From contig NZ_CP111079.1 in NCBI RefSeq assembly GCF_026278245.1, positions 3,412,501 to 3,476,500 of the forward strand: a stretch of DNA of 64,000 nucleotides, given 5' to 3'. Made by a program: the position numbers and the translations under genes. Of this stretch, positions 17,283 to 24,743 are shown in pieces. The notes under the pieces were generated by a model. That model did no database searches. It worked only from the letters and a program-made list of their open reading frames with translations, and was not told the origin of the DNA. Position 1 is the stretch's first letter. The number at the start of each line of letters is the position of its first letter. Source of the DNA: Pontibacter kalidii. Its GTDB lineage: Bacteria; Bacteroidota; Bacteroidia; Cytophagales; Hymenobacteraceae.

Positions 17283-17825
17283 ATGGCAAAGGATAAAATA
17301 TTTTTGGGGATGGTAGCAGGAGCTTTAGTTGTAGCCACACCAGCCGCAGCGCAGGACCCGGATACGCTGGCTGTGCAGCGGCAGGAGTTCAACCAGCAGG
17401 CAGGCGCCGAAAGTGTGGAGGTACTGGCGCTGCTGCTGCACCAGGCGCTGCAGGAAAACAACTTTGAGCTGCTGCGCCAGCACCTGGCTGATAAGCGGGT
17501 ATATGACAAAATGATGCAGCTCGGCACCGCCACAGTGCGGGAGTCGCTCCTGCTCTACTCCCCCACCGATATGCTCCTGGATTTCCAGAAGGATTTCGGG
17601 CAGGTGATACAGAATGGCGCGACGCTGGAGGTGGACTGGCCGACAACCTCCATCAAAGAAACCATCGTCGCCGATACTCCCCCTACCCGCAACGCAATCA
17701 TTTTTCCGGCGCAGCTGCACCTGAACTCAGGTTCGGGCCTGCCGTTCCAGGTGCATTTTACCACCGCCCGCCTCGACGGCCGCTATTATTTGCTGCCACC
17801 ACTACGCCTCTCAGAAGAGCTTTAA
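17283..17825 (+). CDS. hypothetical secreted protein
   Basis: The 180-residue protein has a signal peptide (residues 1-23, ending TPAAA-QDP). The rest is a mixed helical region (VEVLALLLHQALQENNFELL) and a C-terminal beta region (LPFQVHFTTARLDGRYYLLP). No family is recognised. It has the codon use of its neighbours, faces the PQQ-type gene divergently, and meets the hydrolase gene tail to tail. Confidence 0.7.
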   Translation: MAKDKIFLGMVAGALVVATPAAAQDPDTLAVQRQEFNQQAGAESVEVLALLLHQALQENNFELLRQHLADKRVYDKMMQLGTATVRESLLLYSPTDMLLDFQKDFGQVIQNGATLEVDWPTTSIKETIVADTPPTRNAIIFPAQLHLNSGSGLPFQVHFTTARLDGRYYLLPPLRLSEEL

Positions 17826-17879
17826 CCTGAGACAGGCGGCAGGAAAAGCGCTGAAGACCTGCAAGTACAGTATCAACCC

Positions 17880-18692
17880 TTAGTCCGGATCTGAGGTGCG
17901 CTTTTTGTGCAGCAGCTCCGCCACCTCCTGCAGCAGGTGCGAGTGGCCGGTTTTAAGGATCACCAGTTCGCCATCGTGCAGGGCTTCCATAAACACGGCC
18001 ACCCGCTTCGGCGAGATGATCTCGTCATACTCCCCCAGGAACATGGTAACGGGCACTTTATTCCTGTTCAGCAGCTGCACGATTCTGCGGATGTCGAAGT
18101 TAAGGTCGCGGAAGCCGATCCAGCTGCGGTACACGCGCAGGCGCTTAGGGGTGCTGTCCATCTGGTAATGCGCGAAGCGGAGCAGGCTTTTGTGCACCAG
18201 GTTGTAGCGGTGCAGCATCCGCAGCATCTTAAAAAAGAACTCCGGCTTTACTACGGTGCGCTTAAAGAGCTGCTGCAGCCAGCCAGGATAGGTGGCAATA
18301 TTATACCAGAAGCTTGTTTTGATGCCATCCGGCGCGATGAGGAAAAGCTCCCGGATGCGCTGCGGCATGCACTCCACCAGTGTAAGGGCAAACTTGCCGC
18401 CCATGCTGAAGCCCATCAGCGAAAACTCCTCTATCCCCTGCTTCTCCAGGAAACGCGCTATAAAATCCTTTAGAAAATCCTTCGTGAGCGGCATGTTGTG
18501 CTTGTGCAGGTGGCTGCGCCCATGAAAGAACAGGTCGAAAGCGTAAATCGTGTAATCCCCCCCCAGCGCCTTCTCCATCGGCAGGTAATAGCCGCTGCTC
18601 TGCCCATAGCCATGAAAGGCCAGCATCACGCGGCGCCCGTGCCCGATCACACGGTAATGCAGCTTCGATTTATCCTGGATGAGGTAAGGCAA
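17880..18692 (-). CDS. alpha/beta hydrolase
   Basis: The 270-residue alpha/beta hydrolase has an oxyanion motif (FHGYGQSSG), the nucleophile elbow GFSMGG with Ser96, Asp223 in FLGEYDEI, and a catalytic His at 250 or 252 in KTGHSHLL. There is no signal peptide, so it is cytosolic. The substrate is unknown. A GTTAGAG-type repeat lies directly upstream of the start. Confidence 0.85.
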   Translation of the reverse strand: MPYLIQDKSKLHYRVIGHGRRVMLAFHGYGQSSGYYLPMEKALGGDYTIYAFDLFFHGRSHLHKHNMPLTKDFLKDFIARFLEKQGIEEFSLMGFSMGGKFALTLVECMPQRIRELFLIAPDGIKTSFWYNIATYPGWLQQLFKRTVVKPEFFFKMLRMLHRYNLVHKSLLRFAHYQMDSTPKRLRVYRSWIGFRDLNFDIRRIVQLLNRNKVPVTMFLGEYDEIISPKRVAVFMEALHDGELVILKTGHSHLLQEVAELLHKKRTSDPD

Positions 18693-18695
18693 TTT

Positions 18696-18900
18696 GAGTT
18701 AGAGAGTTAGAGAGTTTGGGAGTTAGAAAGTTGGGAGTCAAAGTATAAGATGCCCCTCATTTAAAGTATAAAATACGCAGCGTAAATAAGGAAGTATAAA
18801 CCGTAAAATGTGGCGAAGTATAATCTACGTTTTTCTTCACTTTTTAACTCTCTAACTCCTAAACTCTCTAACTCCTAAACTCTCTAACTCCCCAACTCCC
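18696..18900. repeat. GTTAGAG-type inverted repeat bracket without a gene inside
   Basis: Left part 18696-18738 is built of GAGTTAGAGAGTTAGAGAG units. Right part 18846-18900 is three copies of a 16-base unit AACTCTCTAACTCCTA, the complementary type. The roughly 105 bases between hold only AAGTATA copies. The right part ends on the last base of the DUF502 stop codon. The same arms bracket the four-helix-bundle gene at 42848-43228, and even the short extension AGTTAAAAAGT next to the right arm is shared. Confidence 0.8.
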
Positions 18901-19442
18901 TACAGTTTCGACACGCCACCGGACACGATAAACTTCATCACTTCGGAGCTGGGCAGGTCGAGGTAGGTGACGTTGCGCTTGGGCACCAGGAACAACTCGC
19001 CGGAGAAGTTGTAGGAGTGCGGAAAGTATACGGCTACTTTATCTTCCACATTAAGCTGCAGCAGCACATCCTGGGTTACGAAACCGAGTTTGTGGTTTTC
19101 GGAGTCTTCGGTCATCTTCACCATCACGGGGCGGTTAAACTTCTGGTTATCGCCCACAAAGGCATCGAAGAGGTCTTTTATACTGGAGTAGATGATGCTT
19201 ACCAGCGGCACCTTGTGCACCAGCGTCTCCACTGCCACCAGGAAAGGCCTTACAAAAAACGACGACCCGATAAAGCCCACTACCGTCAGCAGCACCACCA
19301 TCAGCAGGATGCCCAGGCCCGGTATGCCCAGGTCGAAAATACTATTCAGCCAATCTATAATCCCGACCACAATGAACACGGTGATGGCAATGGGGGCGAT
19401 AATCAGCAGGCCATTTAAGAAATAGCGAAAAAGGGTTCTCAT
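18900..19442 (-). CDS. DUF502 family membrane protein
   Basis: The 180-residue protein has two N-terminal membrane segments (FLNGLLIIAPIAITVFIVVG and ILLMVVLLTVVGFIGSSFFV), then a soluble part with the family patterns KVPLVSIIYSSIKDLFDAFV and VAVYFPHSYNFSGELFLVPK. DUF502 proteins are widespread inner-membrane proteins of unknown function. The gene follows ispH on the same strand, but a terminator separates them. Its stop codon TAG touches the GTTAGAG-type repeat. Confidence 0.88.
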   Translation of the reverse strand: MRTLFRYFLNGLLIIAPIAITVFIVVGIIDWLNSIFDLGIPGLGILLMVVLLTVVGFIGSSFFVRPFLVAVETLVHKVPLVSIIYSSIKDLFDAFVGDNQKFNRPVMVKMTEDSENHKLGFVTQDVLLQLNVEDKVAVYFPHSYNFSGELFLVPKRNVTYLDLPSSEVMKFIVSGGVSKL

Positions 19443-19462
19443 GTTGTTCTATGCATAAAAAA

Positions 19463-19484
19463 AGGCTTTGCCGAAGCAAAGCCT
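19463..19484 (-). terminator. rho-independent terminator after ispH
   Basis: A 9-bp stem AGGCTTTGC with a 4-base loop is followed, on the minus strand, by a run of seven T. Confidence 0.85.
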
Positions 19485-19521
19485 AAATTAGCAAAAAGCT
19501 TTTATAGTGAATTGCTAATAT

Positions 19522-20415
19522 TTATACCTGCTCTGCCTCAAAGGTGCTTATACTGGCTGCCACCTGCTCCATCAGCCACATGGGCGTGGAGGTAGCCCCG
19601 CAAATACCTACGCTACCTGCTGCGTCAAACCACTCGCGCTGCAGTTCCTCCTCATTCTCGACAAAGTAGCTGTTGGGGTTATGCTGCTTACATACGCTAT
19701 ATAGCGCCTTTCCGTTGGAGCTTTTCTTGCCGCTCACGAATACGATTACGTCGTGCTCGGTAGAGAACCTGGCCAGTTGCGGCTCCCGGTTCGACACCTG
19801 GCGGCAAATGCTGTCGTTGGCATCAAAAGCTGGCACAACGGTGCTGTCTTGGTTAGCCTGCTGCAGGCGCTCCTCTATCAGCGATTTAATATGGTAAAAG
19901 CCTTTGGTGCTCTTGGTGGTTTGGCTGAAGAGTGTTACCGGGCGCGTGAAGTCGATCTTCTCCAGGTCCTCCTCCGTGGTTACGATAATGGCCTCGTCGC
20001 GGGTCTGGCCGGCCAGGCCGATCACCTCGGCGTGGCCCACCTGGCCGTAGATCACCACCTGCGCATCGCTGGGCTTGCCGGCGTCGAAGGCGTGTTTCAC
20101 GCGGTTCTGCAGTTTCAGCACCACCGGGCAGGAGGCATCGATCAGCTCGATGTTATTCTCCAGTGCCAGTTTGTAGGTCTCCGGCGGCTCGCCGTGGGCA
20201 CGGATCAGCACCTTGCAGTCGCGCAGCTCTTTCAGCTGGTCGCGGTCTATGATCCGAAGCCCTTTTTGGTAGAGGCGCTGCACCTCCATGCTGTTATGCA
20301 CAATATCGCCGAGACAGTACAATTCCTCGCAGGTCTCCATTTCATCCTCGGCCATCTGTATGGCGAACTCTACGCCAAAGCAGTAGCCGGAATTCTTGTC
20401 TATGGTTACGTTCAT
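19522..20415 (-). CDS. ispH: 4-hydroxy-3-methylbut-2-enyl diphosphate reductase
   Basis: IspH catalyses the last step of the MEP pathway, reducing HMBPP to IPP and DMAPP with an iron-sulfur cluster. The start is the ATG at 20415 (297 residues), which gives the typical MNVTIDKNSGYCFGVEFAI; a longer frame upstream would overlap cmk. Cluster ligands are Cys12, Cys96 (DASCPVV) and Cys204 (NDSICRQVSNR). The catalytic His/Glu pair is in VGHAEVIG (His128, Glu130). It lies 10 bases downstream of cmk, so the two are co-transcribed. Confidence 0.95.
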   Translation of the reverse strand: MNVTIDKNSGYCFGVEFAIQMAEDEMETCEELYCLGDIVHNSMEVQRLYQKGLRIIDRDQLKELRDCKVLIRAHGEPPETYKLALENNIELIDASCPVVLKLQNRVKHAFDAGKPSDAQVVIYGQVGHAEVIGLAGQTRDEAIIVTTEEDLEKIDFTRPVTLFSQTTKSTKGFYHIKSLIEERLQQANQDSTVVPAFDANDSICRQVSNREPQLARFSTEHDVIVFVSGKKSSNGKALYSVCKQHNPNSYFVENEEELQREWFDAAGSVGICGATSTPMWLMEQVAASISTFEAEQV

Positions 20416-20425
20416 TTCTCTACCT

Positions 20426-21130
20426 TCAGTTTTGTTGCGCAGCATACTCGTTTCGGAGCAGTTGCGCCGTTGCATGTTCCATTACAAACTCCACCTGCTC
20501 ATCTATCGTCATGTGCGAGGTGTCGAGCAGGTGCGCGTCCTCTGCCTGGCGAAGCGGGCTCTCAGTGCGTGTCGAGTCGATGTGGTCGCGCTTCAGTAGG
20601 TTCTCGCGTATCTCGTCGAAGTTCACCAGCTGCTTCTTGGCCAGCAGTTCGTCCTGGCGGCGCTTGGTGCGGGTTTCCACGTCAGCGGTCATAAAGATCT
20701 TCACCTCCGCGTCCGGGAAAACGGCCGTGCCGATATCGCGGCCATCCATCACCACCCCGCGCTTGCGCCCCATCCGCTGCTGCTGGGCCACCATGGCGCG
20801 GCGCACCTCCGGTATCACGCTCACCTCGCTCACCATGTTGGAGATATACATCTTACGGATCTCATCTTCAACATTCAGGCCATTCAGGTATATTTCGTTG
20901 CGTTTTGTCTTTGGGTTGTAATGAAATTCAATTTCGATGTTATGGAGCGCCTCCTTTATCTCCTTCGGGTTGGTAAGTGAAATATGATGGTTCAGGAAGT
21001 ATAGTGTAACCGCTCGGTACATGGCTCCGGTATCTATGTAAGCATAGCCAAGTTCGGCGGCTACAAGTTTGGCCGTGGTGCTTTTGCCGCATGAGGAGTA
21101 TCCGTCGAGCGCGATTACTATTTTCTTCAT
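20426..21130 (-). CDS. cmk: cytidylate kinase
   Basis: The 234-residue CMP/dCMP kinase has the P-loop DGYSSCGKST (residues 9-18), YIDTGAMYRAVTLYFLNHH and the VMDGRDIGTAVFPDAEVKIF motif. It phosphorylates CMP and dCMP for nucleotide supply. It is followed closely by ispH, a frequent neighbour of cmk. A small lipoprotein gene lies 23 bases upstream on the same strand and may share its promoter. Confidence 0.95.
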   Translation of the reverse strand: MKKIVIALDGYSSCGKSTTAKLVAAELGYAYIDTGAMYRAVTLYFLNHHISLTNPKEIKEALHNIEIEFHYNPKTKRNEIYLNGLNVEDEIRKMYISNMVSEVSVIPEVRRAMVAQQQRMGRKRGVVMDGRDIGTAVFPDAEVKIFMTADVETRTKRRQDELLAKKQLVNFDEIRENLLKRDHIDSTRTESPLRQAEDAHLLDTSHMTIDEQVEFVMEHATAQLLRNEYAAQQN

Positions 21131-21153
21131 AACAGGGAAATCAAAAAGGGGGA

Positions 21154-21309
21154 TTAGTTGGAGTCGCAGGGGCAGGGCACGTTGCCGCTCTTGCTTTTCT
21201 TCAGGTATTTAGCCGTTTTTTTCTGCTGCGGGGTTTTGCCGGAGCAACCCGCCAGCGTACCGGTGGCCAGGAAGCCCGCTAAAACGATGTATGAAATTAA
21301 CTTTCTCAA
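21154..21309 (-). CDS. 51-residue lipoprotein with TTG start
   Basis: A frame from TTG at 21309 to TAA at 21154-21156 encodes a compact lipoprotein. It has a basic start (MRKLIS), a hydrophobic core (YIVLAGFLATGTL), the lipobox LAGC (Cys22), then a Lys-rich stretch (QQKKTAKYLKKSKSG) and a short Cys pair (VPCPCDSN) at the end. A TATATTTG promoter element lies 18 bases upstream of the start codon. It precedes cmk on the same strand. The signal and lipobox make it convincing despite its size; function is unknown. Confidence 0.7.
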   Translation of the reverse strand: MRKLISYIVLAGFLATGTLAGCSGKTPQQKKTAKYLKKSKSGNVPCPCDSN

Positions 21310-21326
21310 AGCAACTGAATTTGATG

Positions 21327-21334
21327 CAAATATA
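21327..21334 (-). promoter_or_regulatory. promoter -7 element for the small lipoprotein-cmk-ispH unit
   Basis: On the minus strand TATATTTG matches TAnnTTTG. Transcription would start near 21320, close to the TTG start at 21309. No clear -33 element is seen. Confidence 0.45.
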
Positions 21335-21398
21335 AGGTAATTTGCCGGTTTAAGCCCACCTACCGACGGGCAATTTTAAGTTCTAAACGATACAACCC

Positions 21399-23045
21399 AT
21401 GCAAACCCACCATACTGTTTCCGGACACATCATCGACATCCATCACCAGGAGATTTACCAAGGCACGGTTCATGTGTCAAACGGCCGCATTTCTAAAATA
21501 GTTCGTGAGGCTACCGACAGCACGAATTACATTTTGCCGGGATTTGTGGATGCCCACGTGCATGTAGAGAGCTCTATGCTGGTACCCTGCGAGTTTGCCC
21601 GGCTGGCCGTGCCCCACGGCACCGTGGCCACCGTGTCGGACCCGCACGAGATTGGTAACGTACTGGGTATAAAAGGCGTGGAGTACATGGTGGAGAACGG
21701 AAAAAAAGTACCATTTAAGTTTTACTTCGGCGCTCCGTCCTGTGTTCCGGCCACGCCCTTCGAGACCGCCGGCGCAGAGATAACGGCCGCCGACATCGAG
21801 AAATTATTCCAGCGCGAGGAGATCAAGTACCTGGCTGAGATGATGAACTGGCCCGGCGTGCTCAGCCGCGACCCGCAGGTGATGGAGAAGATCGACCTGG
21901 CCAAAAAGTATGGCAAAGCCGTGGATGGCCACGCCCCCGGGCTCATGGGCGAGCAGGCAAAACTCTATGCCTCCGCCGGCATCACCACCGACCACGAGTG
22001 CTTTACCGCTGAGGAGGCCCTGGACAAACTGGCCGTGGGCATGAAGATCCTGATACGCGAGGGCAGTGCCGCCAAGAACTTTGAGGCGCTCATACCTTTG
22101 CTGCCGGAGCACTACCCCAACATCATGTTCTGCTCTGACGACAAGCACCCCGACAACCTGGTAGAGGGCCATATTAACCTGCTGGTGAAGCGTGCGCTGG
22201 CCAAGGGCAACGACTTGTTCCATGTGCTGCAGGCGGCTTGCGTTAACCCGGTGGAGCATTACAAGCTGGAAGTAGGCTTGCTGCGCGAGGGCGATGCGGC
22301 CGACTTTATACTTATCGACAACCCGGAAAGCTTCAACGTGCTGGCCACTTACATTAATGGCGAACTGGTGGCAGAGAGTGGTAGATCAAAAATACCGTTT
22401 ACGCCGAGCGAGGAAATCAACAACTTTGATACCGACGTGAAGGTAGCACAGCAGTTTGAGGTACCGGTGGGCGATGCGGACAGAATCCGCGTAATTGAGG
22501 CCTTTGACGGGCAGCTGATCACCAAGCAAGTATGGGCAACGCCGCGCGTAGAGAACGGTTTTATACTTTCGGATGTGGCGCAGGACGTGCTCAAGATCGC
22601 CGTCGTGAACCGCTACCAGAACACGATCCCGGCCGTGGCCTTTATCAAAAATGTGGGCTTAAAAGAGGGCGCCATCGCTTCCTCCGTTGGCCACGACTCG
22701 CATAACATTATTGCCGTGGGGGTGGATGATGAAAGTATGGCCCGGGCCGTGAACCTGATCATCGGGGCGAAAGGCGGCGTGGCTGCCGTGGGCATGGGCA
22801 AAGAGCAACTGCTGCCACTGCCGGTGGCTGGCATCATGTCGGCCAAAGATGGGTATGAAGTAGCGGAGGCCTACGCGGCCATAGACCGCATGAGCAAGGA
22901 GATGGGCAGCACGCTGGCCTCGCCCTTCATGACCCTCTCGTTCATGGCGCTGCTCGTTATCCCCTCGCTCAAGCTCAGCGATCAGGGGCTTTTCAACGGC
23001 GATACCTTCCAATTCGTGCCGGTGGCTGAAAAGTTAGAGGGTTAG
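21399..23045 (+). CDS. ade: adenine deaminase
   Basis: The 548-residue amidohydrolase converts adenine to hypoxanthine in purine salvage. It carries the metal-binding motif [11 protein letters not shown], then [14 protein letters not shown], the His of [17 protein letters not shown] and [14 protein letters not shown], and the adenine deaminase C-terminal domain (MAHT-like region [20 protein letters not shown]). Length is normal. The final codons (EKLEG, stop) and the TAG stop lie inside a GTTAGAGGGTTAG repeat, so the last residues derive from that repeat. Confidence 0.93.
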   Translation: MQTHHTVSGHIIDIHHQEIYQGTVHVSNGRISKIVREATDSTNYILPGFVDAHVHVESSMLVPCEFARLAVPHGTVATVSDPHEIGNVLGIKGVEYMVENGKKVPFKFYFGAPSCVPATPFETAGAEITAADIEKLFQREEIKYLAEMMNWPGVLSRDPQVMEKIDLAKKYGKAVDGHAPGLMGEQAKLYASAGITTDHECFTAEEALDKLAVGMKILIREGSAAKNFEALIPLLPEHYPNIMFCSDDKHPDNLVEGHINLLVKRALAKGNDLFHVLQAACVNPVEHYKLEVGLLREGDAADFILIDNPESFNVLATYINGELVAESGRSKIPFTPSEEINNFDTDVKVAQQFEVPVGDADRIRVIEAFDGQLITKQVWATPRVENGFILSDVAQDVLKIAVVNRYQNTIPAVAFIKNVGLKEGAIASSVGHDSHNIIAVGVDDESMARAVNLIIGAKGGVAAVGMGKEQLLPLPVAGIMSAKDGYEVAEAYAAIDRMSKEMGSTLASPFMTLSFMALLVIPSLKLSDQGLFNGDTFQFVPVAEKLEG

Positions 23046-23076
23046 AGAGTTAGGGGGTTTAGGAGTTAGAGGGTTG
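23033..23076 (+). repeat. one-sided GTTAGAG-type repeat overlapping the ade stop codon
   Basis: Units such as GTTAGAGGGTTAGAGAGTTA run from 23033 to 23076 and supply the ade stop codon (TAG, 23043-23045). No opposite arm is found in the following sequence, which is unlike the two-sided copies at 18696-18900 and 42813-43283. Confidence 0.75.
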
Positions 23077-23134
23077 TAAAGTAGTATGCCCTCGCTCGCC
23101 TCTGCCGGATGTGCGGCAGCCGGTAGCGTTCCGC

Positions 23135-23176
23135 TATAAGTATAAGTATAAGTATAAGTATAAGTATAAATATAAA
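23135..23176 (+). repeat. hexanucleotide tandem repeat (TATAAG)5(TATAAA)2
   Basis: Five TATAAG units followed by two TATAAA units form a small microsatellite, which generates five overlapping AAGTATA motifs. It lies at the start of repeat block R3. Confidence 0.9.
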
Positions 23177-23177
23177 C

Positions 23178-23930
23178 CCAAGTCGCAATTAACCACCCCT
23201 GCCCTGAAGGGAGCTATCAGGGGGATTCCGGGCGGAAGACTATCTGCCAAAGACAGAGTATAAAACTACATCTGCCCCTCTGCTTCACCCCACCCCAGCC
23301 CTCCCCTAAGAACAGGGGAGGGAGCTCTGCTATTTCTGTTGTCATCTCGAGCAGGGCGAGAGATCTATCTGGAAAATCTAAAGAGATCTCTCCCCAAGGA
23401 CGCGATGACAGCAATAGCAGGAGCTATCGAAATGCTACCCCAGTCCTTGGGTTGAGCGCCTTCTAGATTTCCGGTGACGAGCGCAAGCGAGGCATTGCGA
23501 CGTAGGAGCAAAGGGAATGTAGACAGTGCGATGCCCAAGGACGAGCCCTCCCGGGCTAGAGGGAGCCAAAGCAGGAAATGCAACGATACGTTTGTGGGAA
23601 CTACAGGATCAGCGGTAGCTAGCAAGGATAGCTTGTGTCAAGTTGTAGAAAGCAGGGGCTATGGAAGTATAAAGTATGGCTCAGCAAGCCAGGCGGGTTG
23701 ACAATCCAACGAATAAATAGACACGGGCTGCAAGCCCGCGCCAGCGGAAGGATGAGCAAAGTACAACTTAAGTGTAAAGTATAGTCAAGTATAAGTATGG
23801 CTTTTCAAGCCAGCCGGGTTGCAAACCCGACGCCATAATAGGACACAAGTCTGAAGACTTGCGCCAGATGAAAAGGCTTGGGACCAGGGATAAGTTTATA
23901 TTTCCGCAAACATCGCAACGTAAGGTATAA
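23178..23930 (+). repeat. composite non-coding repeat block R3
   Basis: It runs in the same direction and order as R1: AAGTCGCAATTAACCACCCC (from 23181), hairpin CCCTCCCCT...AGGGGAGGG (23299-23322), the GTCATCTCGA...CGCGATGAC imperfect palindrome (23341-23409), CAGTCCTTGGGTTGAGCGCC (23441-23460), GAGCCCTCCCGGGCTAGAGG (from 23543), TGTGGGAACTACAGGATCAG (from 23593), and hairpins with GACAC/GCGCCAG flanks (23711-23875). The whole stretch 23077-23929 has no credible gene. Confidence 0.85.
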
Positions 23931-23981
23931 AGTATAAAAAAGGCGGGCACTCCCATGGGAGTGCCCGCCTTTTTTATACTT
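23930..23981. terminator. 52-base perfectly palindromic terminator with AAGTATA arms
   Basis: Arms of 25 bp (23930-23954 and 23957-23981) pair perfectly around a two-base centre. The core is GGCGGGCACTCCC and the outer part AAGTATAAAA. It ends the response regulator gene and the repeat block side alike. Confidence 0.9.
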
Positions 23982-23990
23982 TATACTTGG

Positions 23991-24428
23991 TTAAGCTTCC
24001 TTCTTATTCCTATCAGAATGCTTCTTCAGCAGGTTGTTCACTTTTTCGGCGGTCAGGGGTTTGATGAGGTACTCGGCATTATACTTCTGCGAGTTGGCCG
24101 TATCCTGCGGGTGCGTGGAGGTAGTCAGCACCACCATCATAATCCTTTGCCTGAACTCCGGGTTCAGGCGCTCGTAGAGGTCCAGCATCTCGAAACCGTC
24201 CATCACCGGCATGTTGATGTCCAGGAAGATCAGTTCGGGCTTGAAGTACTCGTCGCTTTCTTCCTCATAGTTGTTGTTACTCACATTGTACAGGTAATCA
24301 AATGCCTGCTTGCCGTTCACAAAAGTACGGATATGCTTTGCAACTTCCATCCTGTCGAGCAGCCGCTGGTTCAGGAAGTTAGTCGTGTCATCGTCATCAA
24401 TAAGTAAGATTCCTGACAATTTTCTCAT
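23991..24428 (-). CDS. single-domain response regulator
   Basis: The 145-residue protein is a receiver domain only. The acidic pocket is LLIDDDDTTN (residues 8-17), the phosphorylated Asp is Asp70 in IFLDINMPVMDGFEML, the conserved Thr is in VVLTTSTHP, and the Lys is Lys123 in YLIKPLT. No DNA-binding or enzyme domain follows, so it works through protein contacts, like CheY-type regulators. The partner histidine kinase is not in the window. Insertions (NNNYEEESDEYFKP) before strand 3 are typical of Bacteroidota members. Confidence 0.92.
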   Translation of the reverse strand: MRKLSGILLIDDDDTTNFLNQRLLDRMEVAKHIRTFVNGKQAFDYLYNVSNNNYEEESDEYFKPELIFLDINMPVMDGFEMLDLYERLNPEFRQRIMMVVLTTSTHPQDTANSQKYNAEYLIKPLTAEKVNNLLKKHSDRNKKEA

Positions 24429-24457
24429 AGTATTATAATCACTCGTAAGCGCAGGGG

Positions 24458-24474
24458 CCAGGATAAGATCCTGG
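24458..24474 (-). promoter_or_regulatory. leader hairpin upstream of the response regulator
   Basis: CCAGGAT, a 3-base loop and ATCCTGG form a perfect 7-bp stem at the predicted 5' end of the transcript. It may stabilise the mRNA; no known riboswitch is recognised. Confidence 0.35.
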
Positions 24475-24483
24475 GGTCTATTG

Positions 24484-24515
24484 CAAATGTATGTAAACTT
24501 TAATTATCTGAGCAA
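24484..24515 (-). promoter_or_regulatory. promoter of the response regulator
   Basis: On the minus strand TTG, 21 bases and TACATTTG (24491-24484) fit the Bacteroidota -33/-7 promoter. Transcription would start near 24477, about 50 bases before the ATG. The rest of the gap 24429-24743 shows only the leader hairpin and the terminator of the next gene. Confidence 0.55.
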
Positions 24516-24695
24516 TTAAAAGCGCGCTATTTATCCAACTCTTTCCTGCTTTACCCCCTGATACTTAAGCAAAAAGCCGACAGCTAAACTATAAGCACTT
24601 TAGGTGCCTGTTTGTTTAGCGGCACAGCCGGTAATCCGTGCTCGACGAAAGACTTATACTCTAAAAGGCGCCCGATGTTGCCGTAGTAAAGGGAA

Positions 24696-24718
24696 AGGCC
24701 CGACAAAGTGCCGGGCCT
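24696..24718 (-). terminator. terminator after the PLP-dependent beta-synthase gene
   Basis: AGGCCCG pairs with CGGGCCT across a 9-base loop; on the minus strand TTT follows. Confidence 0.65.
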
Positions 24719-24743
24719 CCGTTATACTTTAGCATGCAATAAT

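Noticed and set aside
18846..18900. Regular 16-base repeats considered as a CRISPR array
   Set aside because: The units follow each other directly with no unique spacers, and no cas gene is near.
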